Origin: Salipaludibacillus sp. CUR1
Lineage (GTDB): Bacteria > Bacillota > Bacilli > Bacillales > Salisediminibacteriaceae
Direction of reading: 5' to 3'
Assembly: GCF_021028955.1 (NCBI RefSeq)
Contig: NZ_JAIWPE010000023.1
Span: forward strand, 1-60,472
Length of the DNA stretch: 60,472 nucleotides
Below the pieces are notes generated by a model. It saw only the letters and a list, made by a program, of their open reading frames with translations, had not been told where the DNA came from and did not search any database. Every line of letters starts with the position of its first letter. The stretch's first letter is position 1. Shown in pieces: positions 41,418-50,441 of this stretch. The translations under genes were made by a program, and so were the position numbers.

Positions 41418-42551
41418 GTGACTTTTTACCAGCGAGACGACTGCAAGCCGCTTGTTGGGGTTTTTATTTCTAAAAAACAGGCTAACAGACTGTTAAAACA
41501 ACTCCCGCACCCAAGGCTCTCGGATTTAGCTGAGGCTAATGACATTGCGGGCACTAACCTGTATTTTTTCTCCCTCAAAGAAGTCCTGATCAGCAAAAAA
41601 ACAATATATGGGATCTTCTATGATAAAGATGATTATTATTGGAAAAGAAAACCCTTCCCTTACCCTTCTGTTCTTTATAAATTATGGACAGAAAACAAAC
41701 TGAATGAAGATAAATATTTACCCTTTATGACCCAGTTAACGGAGGAAAATATTCACTATATAAACTATCCGCATCCCTTAAACAAATGGAAGCTTTATAA
41801 TCACTTGCAAGCCTGTAACGAGCTGAAAGACCATTTACCTGATACAAGGCTGCTTTATTCTGCCGATGTTCTTAACGGTATGCTGGCTGAATACGGGACT
41901 CTTTATGTAAAGGCAGCTGTTGGAAGCCGCGGTGAACAAGTTGTAAAAATAACTGACCTTGAGGATGGGCAGTGCCTCTACAGTTACTACAAAAATGGAG
42001 GAGTTATTAATCGAAGCGGCACCCCGGAAAGTGTTTATCACTATGTAATAAGACTTTTTAAAACAGAGGAGATTATTAGTCAAGCAGCGATTGACCTCAT
42101 CGAAGTTAATGGCTCAATAAGTGATTTTCGCGCAGAAGTTCAGCGGGATGGAAGCGGAAAACTGGAAGTGACGGCCGTTCCAGTCCGCCTGTCACGGCAG
42201 CACTCTCCTATAACCACCCACGCCAGGAGTTATACTTTTGAAGACTTTCATCAGGCCTACATGCGTTATACGCCTGAAGAAATTGCTGCTTTAAAAGAAA
42301 GAACAGGCGATTTTGCAAAAAGAATTTATGAATGTGTGGAAAAAAAATACGGGCCGGTGGGGGAACTGGGAATCGATCTGGCTATAGATAAGAGCGGCAA
42401 GCTTTGGTATATTGAAACGAATGCCCAATCAGCCAAAGTGTCCTTATATAAAGCATACAGGGATGACATAATTTCCAGAGCTTCTTTAAACCCTTTGCAA
42501 TATGCGAATTATTTACACAGCAGCAAAAATAAAATCCCCCGCTGCACTTAA
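41418..42551 (+). CDS. YheC/YheD-family ATP-grasp ligase, copy 1
   Basis: A 377-residue protein of the spore-coat-associated YheC/D family (ATP-grasp fold), which is expected to join a carboxylate to an amine at the cost of ATP. The N-terminal 130 residues are a substrate-side domain (FPYPSVLYK, INYPHPLNKW). ATP-grasp motifs then follow: TLYVKAAVGSRGEQVVKI, ISDFRAEVQRD and the metal-binding LGIDLAIDK and LWYIETNAQSAKVSLY. Start is GTG after GGGGG. Closest in layout to copy 4. Acts late, in the mother cell, by its promoter. Confidence 0.85.
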   Translation: MTFYQRDDCKPLVGVFISKKQANRLLKQLPHPRLSDLAEANDIAGTNLYFFSLKEVLISKKTIYGIFYDKDDYYWKRKPFPYPSVLYKLWTENKLNEDKYLPFMTQLTEENIHYINYPHPLNKWKLYNHLQACNELKDHLPDTRLLYSADVLNGMLAEYGTLYVKAAVGSRGEQVVKITDLEDGQCLYSYYKNGGVINRSGTPESVYHYVIRLFKTEEIISQAAIDLIEVNGSISDFRAEVQRDGSGKLEVTAVPVRLSRQHSPITTHARSYTFEDFHQAYMRYTPEEIAALKERTGDFAKRIYECVEKKYGPVGELGIDLAIDKSGKLWYIETNAQSAKVSLYKAYRDDIISRASLNPLQYANYLHSSKNKIPRCT

Positions 42552-42566
42552 TCAGTGAAGGGGGGA
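42535..42566. terminator. Convergent hairpin between ATP-grasp copies 1 and 2
   Basis: TCCCCC pairs with GGGGGA and CACT with AGTG inside, overlapping the stop of copy 1 and four bases from that of copy 2. Confidence 0.5.
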
Positions 42567-42570
42567 AACC

Positions 42571-43662
42571 TTAAGTTTCTGAAGCTGGAACCTCGGCCGC
42601 TTTTTCAGCCGACTGGTGATCCCTGTTCTGCCTGCTGCACCAAACAGCGTGCTCAAAGAGAACCTTATAATGCTTACTGTCAAACTTGCTTCTGTAAGGC
42701 CTGAAGTTCGCTTCAATGAGCCAAACTTGATCATTTTTGTCTATAGCGACATCGAGTCCAAGATCCACAATATGCGGATTCTTTGCTTCAAGAGCTTTAG
42801 CCGTTTTAATACACGCTTTTTTGACCTGCTTCTTAATAGCCGGTTCTAGAACCGGGTTTACATTGAATTTCAGACGGCCGCCCTGGTCAGCATTGGAAAC
42901 GAAAGGGCATTCGTCCGCAATTCTCACATATATTTTCGTCACCTGCCACTTGCCTGATTTATTTTTTTGAGTGAACACTCTTAAATCAAACTTTTGGTTC
43001 TTATATTTTCTGCTGTTAATCCCTTCCTGAACGATAAACCTGCCTGGGGTTTTAAAGGTCGAAGAGTAATAATTCCGCAGCTCGGTATCCGGTATCTGTT
43101 TGACTGTCTGATTGGCGCTTTTAATATGGGACATCGTGAAGGCAGAGCCTGATTTCTCCAGCATATAAATATTGTTTCCTTTGCAGCTGTGTTTCGGTTT
43201 AATATAAACTTTATCGTAACGGTCCGCCATATCCTTCATTTTTGAAAATGACAAGGTCGACGTCTCAGGCAAACTCGGTCCCAGGTCATCTACAGTTTCC
43301 AAATATTTATGAACACTGTATTTGCCTCGTTCTTCATTCGTCAGCACATTTAAAAACACCTTATTGTGGTTCTTGATAAAATATCTTACTTTATCAATGC
43401 TTTCTTTGTTTTTTAAATAGGAATATCCCCTGTATAAATTAACTTTTGGCACCGGAACGGTCTTTCTTGCCCGCTCACCGTTCCTATGCTCATACACAAG
43501 CCCGTTAACTGTTCGGGTTTTAAGTGACAGACGTTTAAAACTGTAGAAGCAAAGGTCGACGTTGTTTTTATTCGCGAGTTCCTCATAAAATTGCACAACC
43601 GGACTCCCTGTTCCTGACAATGAATTTTTAATGACAGTGGGCGATAAGATGATTCCTATCAT
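42571..43662 (-). CDS. YheC/YheD-family ATP-grasp ligase, copy 2
   Basis: A 363-residue ATP-grasp protein of YheC length. Order: N-terminal domain (MIGIILSPTVIKN, NLYRGYSYL), nucleotide Lys in VYIKPKHSCKGNNIYML, DLRVFTQKN, and the metal site DLGLDVAIDKNDQVWLIEAN followed by FRPYRSKF. ATG 43662 follows GGAG by about eight bases; the longer frame from 43713 lacks homology. Third gene of a leftward operon after copies 4 and 3. Its final motif NFRPYR differs from the NAQSAK type of copy 1, so acceptor specificity probably differs. Confidence 0.85.
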   Translation of the reverse strand: MIGIILSPTVIKNSLSGTGSPVVQFYEELANKNNVDLCFYSFKRLSLKTRTVNGLVYEHRNGERARKTVPVPKVNLYRGYSYLKNKESIDKVRYFIKNHNKVFLNVLTNEERGKYSVHKYLETVDDLGPSLPETSTLSFSKMKDMADRYDKVYIKPKHSCKGNNIYMLEKSGSAFTMSHIKSANQTVKQIPDTELRNYYSSTFKTPGRFIVQEGINSRKYKNQKFDLRVFTQKNKSGKWQVTKIYVRIADECPFVSNADQGGRLKFNVNPVLEPAIKKQVKKACIKTAKALEAKNPHIVDLGLDVAIDKNDQVWLIEANFRPYRSKFDSKHYKVLFEHAVWCSRQNRDHQSAEKAAEVPASET

Positions 43663-43752
43663 TCTTCCTGCTCCTTTCGCATGGCCGGTGCCGTGGACAG
43701 GGCCCTTGGCCAAAGGGTAAATGCTCTTACACCCTCACCCAGGGGATTTGCT

Positions 43753-44496
43753 TTAGTTTTCAACGGCCTTTTTATAAGCCATTATGCGCTTAATTTGTGT
43801 TCGGTCTTCGAGACTCCGGAATCCTCCCAAAAGCGGCCAGAGGTTTAATTCAAAAATATATAAGTTCCCCTTTTGATCCATCCCGATATCCACCCCAAAA
43901 ATTGTCTGCTTGGGATAAGACTGCCCTAATGTTTCTGCCGCTAAGAGTGAAAGCTCTTTAAGGTTATTTACTAACCGTTCCTTTAAATGTTCTGGAATAT
44001 CCAGTTTATTCAGAGCCTCTTCTAAGGCCAGGGCTGTTCCATGATGGCGGCGGTTGGTTACCTTGTAGCCGCTCCCTCCTTTTCTGGCGAGAATACCAGT
44101 GACTTCCCACGGGCTTTTTAAACTTAACCTCTGTACAATAATCCTAAAATCAAAACGGCGGTTGTCTATTTTAGCAAGGTTAATTTCCCTCTGAATAATA
44201 AATTCTTTATCTCCGATTGCTTCCGTTAAATAAGTGTACACTTGGTACCTTCTCTTAAACTCTTTCGTTTCTTTATTAATAGACAACGTATAATTTGATT
44301 GGCCTTTCTCAATAAAGTAAATATTTTTCCCTTGTTTGCCATTATTCGGCTTCACAACAACTGCCTGATAGTCTTTTAACATTTGGTAGAAGTTTTTTTT
44401 AGTCCATTTCTTTGTATCAGGGAGATGCGGCTGCAAAAGAAGGTTGTTATTCATTGCCAGGTGCATTTTATACTTATCTCTTCCCTTCAATCTCAA
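43753..44496 (-). CDS. YheC/YheD-family ATP-grasp ligase, copy 3, core only
   Basis: A 247-residue ATP-grasp core lacking the usual 110-130-residue N-terminal domain. Motifs are intact: AVVVKPNNGKQGKNIYFI, FDFRIIVQR, and FGVDIGMDQKGNLYIFELNL. The TTG start lies six bases after the stop of copy 4, whose last codons (AAAGGGTGA) serve as ribosome site. The short form starts at a genuine site, so this is a real compact protein, not a broken gene. It may need a partner such as copy 4 to supply the missing domain. Confidence 0.8.
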   Translation of the reverse strand: MRLKGRDKYKMHLAMNNNLLLQPHLPDTKKWTKKNFYQMLKDYQAVVVKPNNGKQGKNIYFIEKGQSNYTLSINKETKEFKRRYQVYTYLTEAIGDKEFIIQREINLAKIDNRRFDFRIIVQRLSLKSPWEVTGILARKGGSGYKVTNRRHHGTALALEEALNKLDIPEHLKERLVNNLKELSLLAAETLGQSYPKQTIFGVDIGMDQKGNLYIFELNLWPLLGGFRSLEDRTQIKRIMAYKKAVEN

Positions 44497-44502
44497 TTTT
44501 TT

Positions 44503-46332
44503 TCACCCTTTCTTCTCCGTGTTGTACCAAACCAGCCTGCACCACCTGGAAAATGAGTTCCAACATTTATAATACGTGTCCTGCGTCCACTCGATTAGCC
44601 CCGGTTCCTCTTCTGCTTCGGCCAGTTCTTCCTGCAGCTCTTGTTTGAGCTGATCTGCCTCCCTGGTTTCTGATGATTGTTTTGCTGCTTTTACAGCAAC
44701 CGGTTTTTTTTGTTTTTCCGTTTCTCCAAAAGTCTTGGCTTGGTCTTCGGCATTAAATGATTTCTTTGCTTCCAGAGTCTGGCTGCCTTGTATCAGTGCC
44801 GGTTCTGCTATTTCTTGTTTCTCATCAACCGGAACAGTTTGTTGAATGAACCCTTCCTCACTGTCTTCCTTTTCCGGTTCTTTAAAAGCATTACCTTCTT
44901 CCCAGTAAGCAGATGAGCCCTCTGCTTCCTTAACTTCTTCCTTTTCCGGTTCTTTAATAGAAGCTGCCGCTGTTTCAAGTCCAGCCGGTTTAATTGATGG
45001 ATCAGGCAGTGAAGGTTCACTATCCTCTTTGGAGGCGAAAGTTTCATCTGTCGAACCTGTTTCTTTTTCAGAAATTTCTTCTTCCTTTTCAAAAATTACC
45101 TCTTCTTTTTTCTCCGCAGGCTGCTCTTCTTTCCCGGCTGTCTCGTCCTCATCTCTTATATCCGGCAGAATATCCGGCTTCTCCTCTGTTGTTTCTGTAG
45201 CTTCAGCGAGGCCTTTATCCTCCAGCTTTTCATTAAGAAGATATCTCGCATAAAAGAGAATATTGGATAATGCGCGGTTTAACGTCTTTTCGCCGTATGC
45301 TTTAATTAACGAGACTTTTGCACTTTGTGAATTGCATTCGATAAATTTTATTTGGAGATTTTTTGTTAAAGCAAAATCTATGCCGATTTCTGCAAATTTA
45401 CCGTATTTTTTCTCTGTATCTTCATACACAACAATTAAAAATCGCTCAATCTCCTTTTTTATTTCTGATTTTCTCTTTAATGGGATATCCAGCAAATCCA
45501 GCAGCTCATCTAAAGGAAAGGCTTGAGAGTGGATTGTAATCGGTGAGTTTTTCTGACTCATCCGTGCGCTGATGCCGCTGATTTCGATTTCTCCTTTTTT
45601 GTTTCTTTGAAGCTCTGCTCGTAAATCTAGCCGTCTCCCTTTCACTTCGAGGAGGTCGATCGCCTCTTGTACCATGAACTCTTTACCTTTATAAAACGCC
45701 TGAATGAATGGAAGCATGTCATCCATCGTTTCATAGGTTGTTAAATTGACATTGTTTTTAATATGGTCAAAGAACTTACAGGCATACTGATAATCCGGAA
45801 GGGTTTCCACTCTTACGACCTGCTGCCCTTTTCTTCCTGTGACTCCCTTCAGGTAGATCGTTTTATGCTTTTCCAGCATCTGAAATAAATCTTCCGGCTC
45901 TTTGTACAGGAGAGTTTCCATTAAATAAGGCTGAAGCCTTTCTACCGTACCGAAATAATGGTATATCTCCCAGTTTCCTAAGGTAGAAGGGTTTAGATAT
46001 AACGTTTCTCTTTTTTCACATTGATTCAGGAAAGTAGTATAGTCATGTTTGTATCTCTTAGGCGGACCGCCGCGCCGGTAAAGCACGTCAGGGTAAGGAA
46101 ACATATCAATTTTCCATGAGTCATCTTTAGTATCAAAATAGTATCCAATAATTGTTTGAGTTTTTAAGTCAACCTGTTTAATGGAGAAAAGATACATTTT
46201 GAGATTTACCTTTTTATTGGCTTCCGCTAATTGCTGCAGCCGGTAATGAGGTTTTTCTTTAATAATGGCTCTCCAAGCTCTGTTGGATATTAGAACCCCC
46301 AGATAACCGTGTGATTTGTCCTGTGAGGCCAA
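44503..46332 (-). CDS. YheC/YheD-family ATP-grasp ligase, copy 4, with long acidic tail
   Basis: A 609-residue protein. Residues 1-375 are an ATP-grasp ligase like copy 1 (TIYLKGVTGRKGQQVVRVE, RLDLRAELQRN, EIGIDFALTKN, FIECNSQSAKVSLIKAYG). Residues about 380-575 are a Glu/Lys/Pro-rich low-complexity region (for example EEKPDILPDIRDEDETAGKE) with no predicted fold. The last 35 residues are aromatic (WTQDTYYKCWNSFSRWCRLV). Start is TTG after AGGGTG. No other copy in the window has such a tail; it could tether the enzyme to the coat or be a substrate. That role is inferred. Confidence 0.85.
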   Translation of the reverse strand: MASQDKSHGYLGVLISNRAWRAIIKEKPHYRLQQLAEANKKVNLKMYLFSIKQVDLKTQTIIGYYFDTKDDSWKIDMFPYPDVLYRRGGPPKRYKHDYTTFLNQCEKRETLYLNPSTLGNWEIYHYFGTVERLQPYLMETLLYKEPEDLFQMLEKHKTIYLKGVTGRKGQQVVRVETLPDYQYACKFFDHIKNNVNLTTYETMDDMLPFIQAFYKGKEFMVQEAIDLLEVKGRRLDLRAELQRNKKGEIEISGISARMSQKNSPITIHSQAFPLDELLDLLDIPLKRKSEIKKEIERFLIVVYEDTEKKYGKFAEIGIDFALTKNLQIKFIECNSQSAKVSLIKAYGEKTLNRALSNILFYARYLLNEKLEDKGLAEATETTEEKPDILPDIRDEDETAGKEEQPAEKKEEVIFEKEEEISEKETGSTDETFASKEDSEPSLPDPSIKPAGLETAAASIKEPEKEEVKEAEGSSAYWEEGNAFKEPEKEDSEEGFIQQTVPVDEKQEIAEPALIQGSQTLEAKKSFNAEDQAKTFGETEKQKKPVAVKAAKQSSETREADQLKQELQEELAEAEEEPGLIEWTQDTYYKCWNSFSRWCRLVWYNTEKKG

Positions 46333-46364
46333 AATTTTTCACCCTTTCTCGTCTATTTTACTGA

Positions 46365-46391
46365 TAGTGTATTAAGAAAGGGCTGGTGAGT
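46365..46391 (-). promoter_or_regulatory. Sigma-K-like promoter, one mismatch, for copies 4-3-2
   Basis: On the minus strand AC, 16 bases, AATACACTA (consensus CATANNNTA with first C changed to A), 33 bases before the TTG start at 46332. Confidence 0.5.
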
Positions 46392-46533
46392 AACGGCTTA
46401 ACACCCGGTTTTACGTCTCCTTTGCCAAAAATAGAGCATGTATCACGGTTTTTAAAATGGATTTTATTATCACAGGAAAACCAACGACAAATACCCCCTG
46501 CAAAAACAGGAGGCAGAAACTATCAGTGTCAAT

Positions 46534-47865
46534 CTATTTTTTCTTAACCTTTTTTCTCTTAACAGGAAAGCCGTCTAAACTCATTGCATACAGAAAAGGC
46601 GTTCCTTTCACGGCTGCTTCGAGAGCCGGGTCTTCAACCGGATACACATTCCTCATATTCATTTCAAGAATCCAGAAGTGAAGGTGTTCATCTACTACAA
46701 AGTCTATAGCAATATCTCCGTATGTTCCTTTTCTGCCTGCCCGCCGGCAGGCACGTCTGCATATTTTAACAATCTTTCGTTCCAGCAGGGCCGCTTTCTT
46801 CTTATCCAGGTTATAAATCTGCCGGAAAGCTTCGGGTCCCGGAAGCCAGTAATCCATGCATCTGACGTTCGTAATGATGCTTCCTTTTTGGGAAATACGG
46901 GCCGTTATCCCCGAAGATCTCCATCTTTTAGATGCTCCCTTTTGCATATAGATCCGAAAGTCGACGTGGCTTGAGTCATAATTAACCGGCAAACCTTGCT
47001 GTACAAGGTACTCCTTTGAACTATTTATTCTCTTTTCAATTAAGGGGTGGGCTTCCAGGTCTTCTGTAAACTCTTTTTGCTGTTTATCGTCTGTTATAAG
47101 ATAACCGCTTTTGTCTCTTTCCAGTTTAATGATTGACCTGCCTTCCGACCCTCTAACCGGTTTTACATACACACACGGATAGTTGGTCAGAATCTCCTTT
47201 ATATGTTCTATCTCGTCTGCTTTTTTAGTATAAGGCAGATATTTTCGTAAGATCGAGTCAGGAGAAAGCCATTGCCACATTTCCCACTTGTCAAAAAAAT
47301 AAGAGTTAAACATTCTTCCATTGGTCAATTCAATTAAATGGTTGTTTATATCTTCGGATAATCGTACTCTTTTGAAAATAGCACCAGGTGAGAAAAAAAC
47401 AGCTTCTTTCCATTTTAATTCCCCTGTTTTTGCTTCTGGCGAATAATAATATCCTCTTATTTCCTTTTCTTCCGGATCAATCCCGTCTTCCGCACAGAGG
47501 CAGATCATTCCTTTTTCGGGTACAAACTGTTCAATCCGTGTTTGTAAATGCTGTAATCTTCTGGAAAGCCTATCACCCTTATTTGACGCAATCCATAAGA
47601 TCACAGGACCTAATTGGAGCGTATTATTTGTAATTTTGAAGTCGAAAGTCAGATCTTCCGGAATAAATAGATCTTCCTTGAGATCAGAGGCCAATTGAAT
47701 TACGTCTTTTGGAAGATCATCGTGAAATTCAACTGCCAGTTTCCTTTTCCATGAGCCAAATCTAAAATATATCTTCTTAGAGGTAAGTTTATCCTTACTC
47801 TTCATGCTCTCAGGCAAATAAATGTCCGTATCGCCTTGTCGAGGTACCCACTTTACCTTAAGCAT
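46534..47865 (-). CDS. YheD-type ATP-grasp ligase, copy 5
   Basis: A 443-residue protein of YheD length. It has an extra N-terminal domain (about residues 1-115, with IYLPESMK and FRFGSWKRKLAVEF) ahead of the YheC-like part. Motifs: CVYVKPVRGSEGRSIIKLE, VDFRIYMQKG, DIAIDFVVDEHLHFWILEMN, and a basic end PVKRKKVKKK. The ATG has GGGAGG upstream. It is transcribed alone, with a CATAAGATA box close upstream. The final NMRNVYPVED motif is unlike the other copies. Confidence 0.88.
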   Translation of the reverse strand: MLKVKWVPRQGDTDIYLPESMKSKDKLTSKKIYFRFGSWKRKLAVEFHDDLPKDVIQLASDLKEDLFIPEDLTFDFKITNNTLQLGPVILWIASNKGDRLSRRLQHLQTRIEQFVPEKGMICLCAEDGIDPEEKEIRGYYYSPEAKTGELKWKEAVFFSPGAIFKRVRLSEDINNHLIELTNGRMFNSYFFDKWEMWQWLSPDSILRKYLPYTKKADEIEHIKEILTNYPCVYVKPVRGSEGRSIIKLERDKSGYLITDDKQQKEFTEDLEAHPLIEKRINSSKEYLVQQGLPVNYDSSHVDFRIYMQKGASKRWRSSGITARISQKGSIITNVRCMDYWLPGPEAFRQIYNLDKKKAALLERKIVKICRRACRRAGRKGTYGDIAIDFVVDEHLHFWILEMNMRNVYPVEDPALEAAVKGTPFLYAMSLDGFPVKRKKVKKK

Positions 47866-47890
47866 AAAAACCTCCCGCTTCTGTTTTTGA

Positions 47891-47899
47891 TATCTTATG
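47891..47899 (-). promoter_or_regulatory. Sigma-K-like -10 box for copy 5
   Basis: CATAAGATA on the minus strand, 26 bases before the ATG, exactly matching the -10 consensus. No AC is found at the expected -35 spacing, so confidence is lower. Confidence 0.4.
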
Positions 47900-48139
47900 A
47901 AGCAAGCGGGAAATTTGCCTTACTTTACTTTTTATTTAGCCTGCCCCAGTTTGCGCTCGTTGTTCCAAACCAAATTTTAATACTTAAAAGTGCGGTTATT
48001 TTCGACGTAATGAAAGATAATAAAGAATGTTTGAAATGGCCATGCTTATTTCAAACGCTTTCTTTAAGCACTCTGTTGACGAAATAACTTATCGCTCAGT
48101 TTTGTTCGTTGGCACAACCAAACTAAAGGAGATGTTAGT

Positions 48140-48298
48140 ATGTTCAGAATGGGTCGAAACAACAATAATAACGGAAACACCCTGATGTTATCTCTCATTG
48201 GTCTGGGTATAGGAGCAACAGCAGTTGGCCTTATGAGCAGACGAAACCGGAATATGCTTCAGCCGGTCCAAAATGCATTTAATCAACTGAAGGATTAG
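48140..48298 (+). CDS. 52-residue small membrane protein (DUF3918-like)
   Basis: ATG at 48140 follows AAGGAGATG and runs 52 codons to TAG at 48298. The product MFRMGRNNNNNGNTLMLSLI, then GLGIGATAVGLM and an SRRNRNM tail, has one hydrophobic segment and a basic end. It resembles small Bacillus proteins of the DUF3918/YrzQ type, but only loosely. It is short enough to be missed by size cutoffs. Confidence 0.65.
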   Translation: MFRMGRNNNNNGNTLMLSLIGLGIGATAVGLMSRRNRNMLQPVQNAFNQLKD

Positions 48299-48723
48299 TT
48301 ATATCTAATGAGTGCAGCGGGGGTTTGCCACAGAAGTCTAACTTTTGGGGGCGACCCCTTTTTCTTAAATGCTGGTGCTGGAATCTCATATCGCCTGCTC
48401 AGCATGCGATAAGGGCGACGAGCGGACCTTTTATACGATATATGGTTTATTCAGGTTGCGGTACGCCCAAAGAGAGGCTCCTATAATTGATATATCACCT
48501 TCTCGGACTCCCAAAAAGGATCGCCAGTGGAGAATAAGCCAGAAATGCCTTCGACTAATTAAGGGTTCATCTGCTAGGGAGGAGACCTAAATCTTCTTAC
48601 CCCCTCCTTCAACTCCCCTATAAACAACGTCAAAAAAGCAAATATTTTTCTAATCAATAAAGCCTTACTCTTTCTGGACATACTTCGCGCCCAAGGACAT
48701 ATGTATGAAAAGGGGGTGTCCAC
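48299..48723. other. Gene-free stretch with possible IS-end fragment
   Basis: I see no supported gene here. TCTAACTTTTGGGGGCGACC at about 48338 recalls terminal sequences of IS150-type IS3 elements, and GGGG-CGA-CCCC with five T forms a small hairpin. The downstream AT-rich part contains the ribosome site of the next gene. The IS interpretation is speculative. Confidence 0.25.
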
Positions 48724-49497
48724 ATGGAAAAACGACTGGCTTATTTATGGACTGCTTTAAATTTGATCGGATTCGCCGCAATGGTGACAATAAATTACCT
48801 TGCCAACTCTCTTCCAATTGGCGGAAGGACAACAGGCGAGGTGTCCGCAATGTTCCCTGTACTCGTTACACCTGCCTCTTACGCCTTTTCTATCTGGGGA
48901 CTCATTTATTTACTCCTTGCCTGCTTTATAGTCATTCAGCTGATTCCTCGAAAAAGGAATGTTCCGCTCATTACTATGATCGGCCCCTGGTTTTTTGTCA
49001 GCTGTCTCTTTAACATCTTCTGGATTTTCCTGTGGCATTATTTATATATTGTCTCTGCTATGTTTATAATGATCGGAATCTTAATCACCCTCAGTGTCAT
49101 TTATCAAAGGATTCATTATTATAATACGCGTGTAGAGCGGTTAAACAGAGTCGAGCGGCTTTGTTATCTGCTCCCTTTCAGTATTTATCTTGCCTGGATC
49201 TCAGTCGCTACTATTGTCAATATTAGTATTGGTCTGGAGGTGCTTAACTGGGATAGATGGGGATTACGTGATGAGTTTTGGGCGGTAGCCGTTCTTGCAC
49301 TGGCAGCCGGGCTTGCCCTGTACTTTGGCTCCCGTTATACCGACATAGCCTTTATGCTTGTTATTATCTGGGCTTTAACCGCGATTGGAGTGCAGCAATC
49401 CGGTCTCGTTTCCCAAACCGCCTACCTCCTTTCTGCCGTGCTTATAGTTTCGGCCTTTATTTTCCTTTACCGCAGACACCGCGTCCGGCTTCCCTAG
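48724..49497 (+). CDS. TspO/MBR-related tryptophan-rich membrane protein
   Basis: A 257-residue protein with about eight membrane segments and many Trp residues (YAFSIWGLIYLLLACFIVI, IFWIFLWHYLYIV, IYLAWISVATIVN). The FVPxSYAFSIWG-like opening, here TPASYAFSIWGLIY, is a hallmark of the tryptophan-rich sensory-protein group. Such proteins bind porphyrins or act in stress sensing. GGGGGTG lies before the ATG. Location between ATP-grasp gene groups is the only hint of context; no direct spore signal is seen. Confidence 0.75.
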   Translation: MEKRLAYLWTALNLIGFAAMVTINYLANSLPIGGRTTGEVSAMFPVLVTPASYAFSIWGLIYLLLACFIVIQLIPRKRNVPLITMIGPWFFVSCLFNIFWIFLWHYLYIVSAMFIMIGILITLSVIYQRIHYYNTRVERLNRVERLCYLLPFSIYLAWISVATIVNISIGLEVLNWDRWGLRDEFWAVAVLALAAGLALYFGSRYTDIAFMLVIIWALTAIGVQQSGLVSQTAYLLSAVLIVSAFIFLYRRHRVRLP

Positions 49498-49604
49498 CCG
49501 GACATTTTTTTAATAGAAAGAATGTCAATTGGAAAATAATAGGTTATTATTAAACTAAGAGGGCCATTTAATAGTTATACGTAAAGGCGAAAGGGGAAAA
49601 GGAC

Positions 49605-49838
49605 ATGAGTATCGCATTTATACTTGTTTCGGCTGTTTGGAGTTATTTGATAGCAGCCTCGCTTCAAAAGAAACATAAAATAACCTGGTTTTTTATCCTC
49701 TTATCTTTTAGCAATTTAGCAGCCGGAATCGCTGTCACTCATTCTTTTTTATTTATTTTCGGCCTTATTGCTTTTATTCCCTTAATTCTGCATCTCTCTT
49801 CTGCCTATTATATGTTTATTAGGAGCAGAATTTATTAA
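49605..49838 (+). CDS. Small membrane protein, unknown
   Basis: A 77-residue protein with two to three hydrophobic helices (FILVSAVWSYLIAASL, ITWFFILLSFSNLAAGIAVT, LFIFGLIAFIPLILHL) and an aromatic end (SSAYYMFIRSRIY). AAAGGGGAAAAGG before the ATG gives a ribosome site. It is followed after 25 bases by a similar small membrane gene. Confidence 0.55.
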   Translation: MSIAFILVSAVWSYLIAASLQKKHKITWFFILLSFSNLAAGIAVTHSFLFIFGLIAFIPLILHLSSAYYMFIRSRIY

Positions 49839-49863
49839 TCCCCCAGTACGCCGGGGAATTGGA

Positions 49864-50091
49864 GTGATTACAATCGGAAAAGTAAACTTCTCTATTCTTA
49901 TCATTTCAGTGATCGCTGCCTTGTCAGCTATAGCTTCAGGAAATTTCTGGCTGTACGTCTTATGGGCTTTATCAGCTGTCATTGGTGCCCTTCACCTGGC
50001 TTCTTATGACAAACATTCCGTGAAAGTCTATTTTTGGTTAGCTTTTTTCCTCGTATCATTAGGATTAATCTACCAGCTATTTCTAAGTTGA
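49864..50091 (+). CDS. Small membrane protein, unknown
   Basis: A 75-residue protein with three short hydrophobic helices (SILIISVIAALSAIAS, WLYVLWALSAVIGALHL, VYFWLAFFLVSLGLIYQLF). Start is GTG after GGGGAATTGGA. Probably one transcript with 49605. No family recognised. Confidence 0.5.
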   Translation: MITIGKVNFSILIISVIAALSAIASGNFWLYVLWALSAVIGALHLASYDKHSVKVYFWLAFFLVSLGLIYQLFLS

Positions 50092-50441
50092 GAAGGTTAT
50101 CCTGCTATCCTCTTTCGTTTCTGCTCTTTCTCCCCCTTCCAGCACCTATCTCTTTTTGTTTCCAAAATACTCCCCTAATGTTACCTTTTCATCCGATCTG
50201 CTTTACATAGTTTCGTCTCTATAATATGGCCTCTCACCAACATGGAACTTCTTACGTCTCTATCCCTTAAAAACCCCCCGCAAAATCCGATTCTTCCCCC
50301 TGGACGATCACCCATGCGACACTTTCATCAATTTACTCGCACTGCATATAGAAGCCCTGTCCACTTTCAGAAAAATAAATATATTATAGTAGCACTCTCA
50401 GGTGCTCTACAGGCATTTATATCAGAAAGGAGAGTAAAAAA
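50092..50441. other. Gene-free 350-base region
   Basis: Mostly pyrimidine-rich with no convincing gene. CATATAGAA near 50345 and CATTTATAT near 50424 resemble late-sporulation -10 boxes only partly. The end holds the AGAAAGGAGAG ribosome site of the next gene. Confidence 0.4.

Noticed and set aside
44808-45253. Several Lys-rich or Ser/Phe-rich open frames overlapping the ATP-grasp copy 4 tail
   Set aside because: They result from the GAA/AAG-rich low-complexity tail read in other frames.
48369-48590. A 73-residue plus-strand ORF in the 48.3-48.7 kb gap
   Set aside because: No ribosome site, atypical composition and no recognisable fold; it overlaps a possible IS-end fragment.
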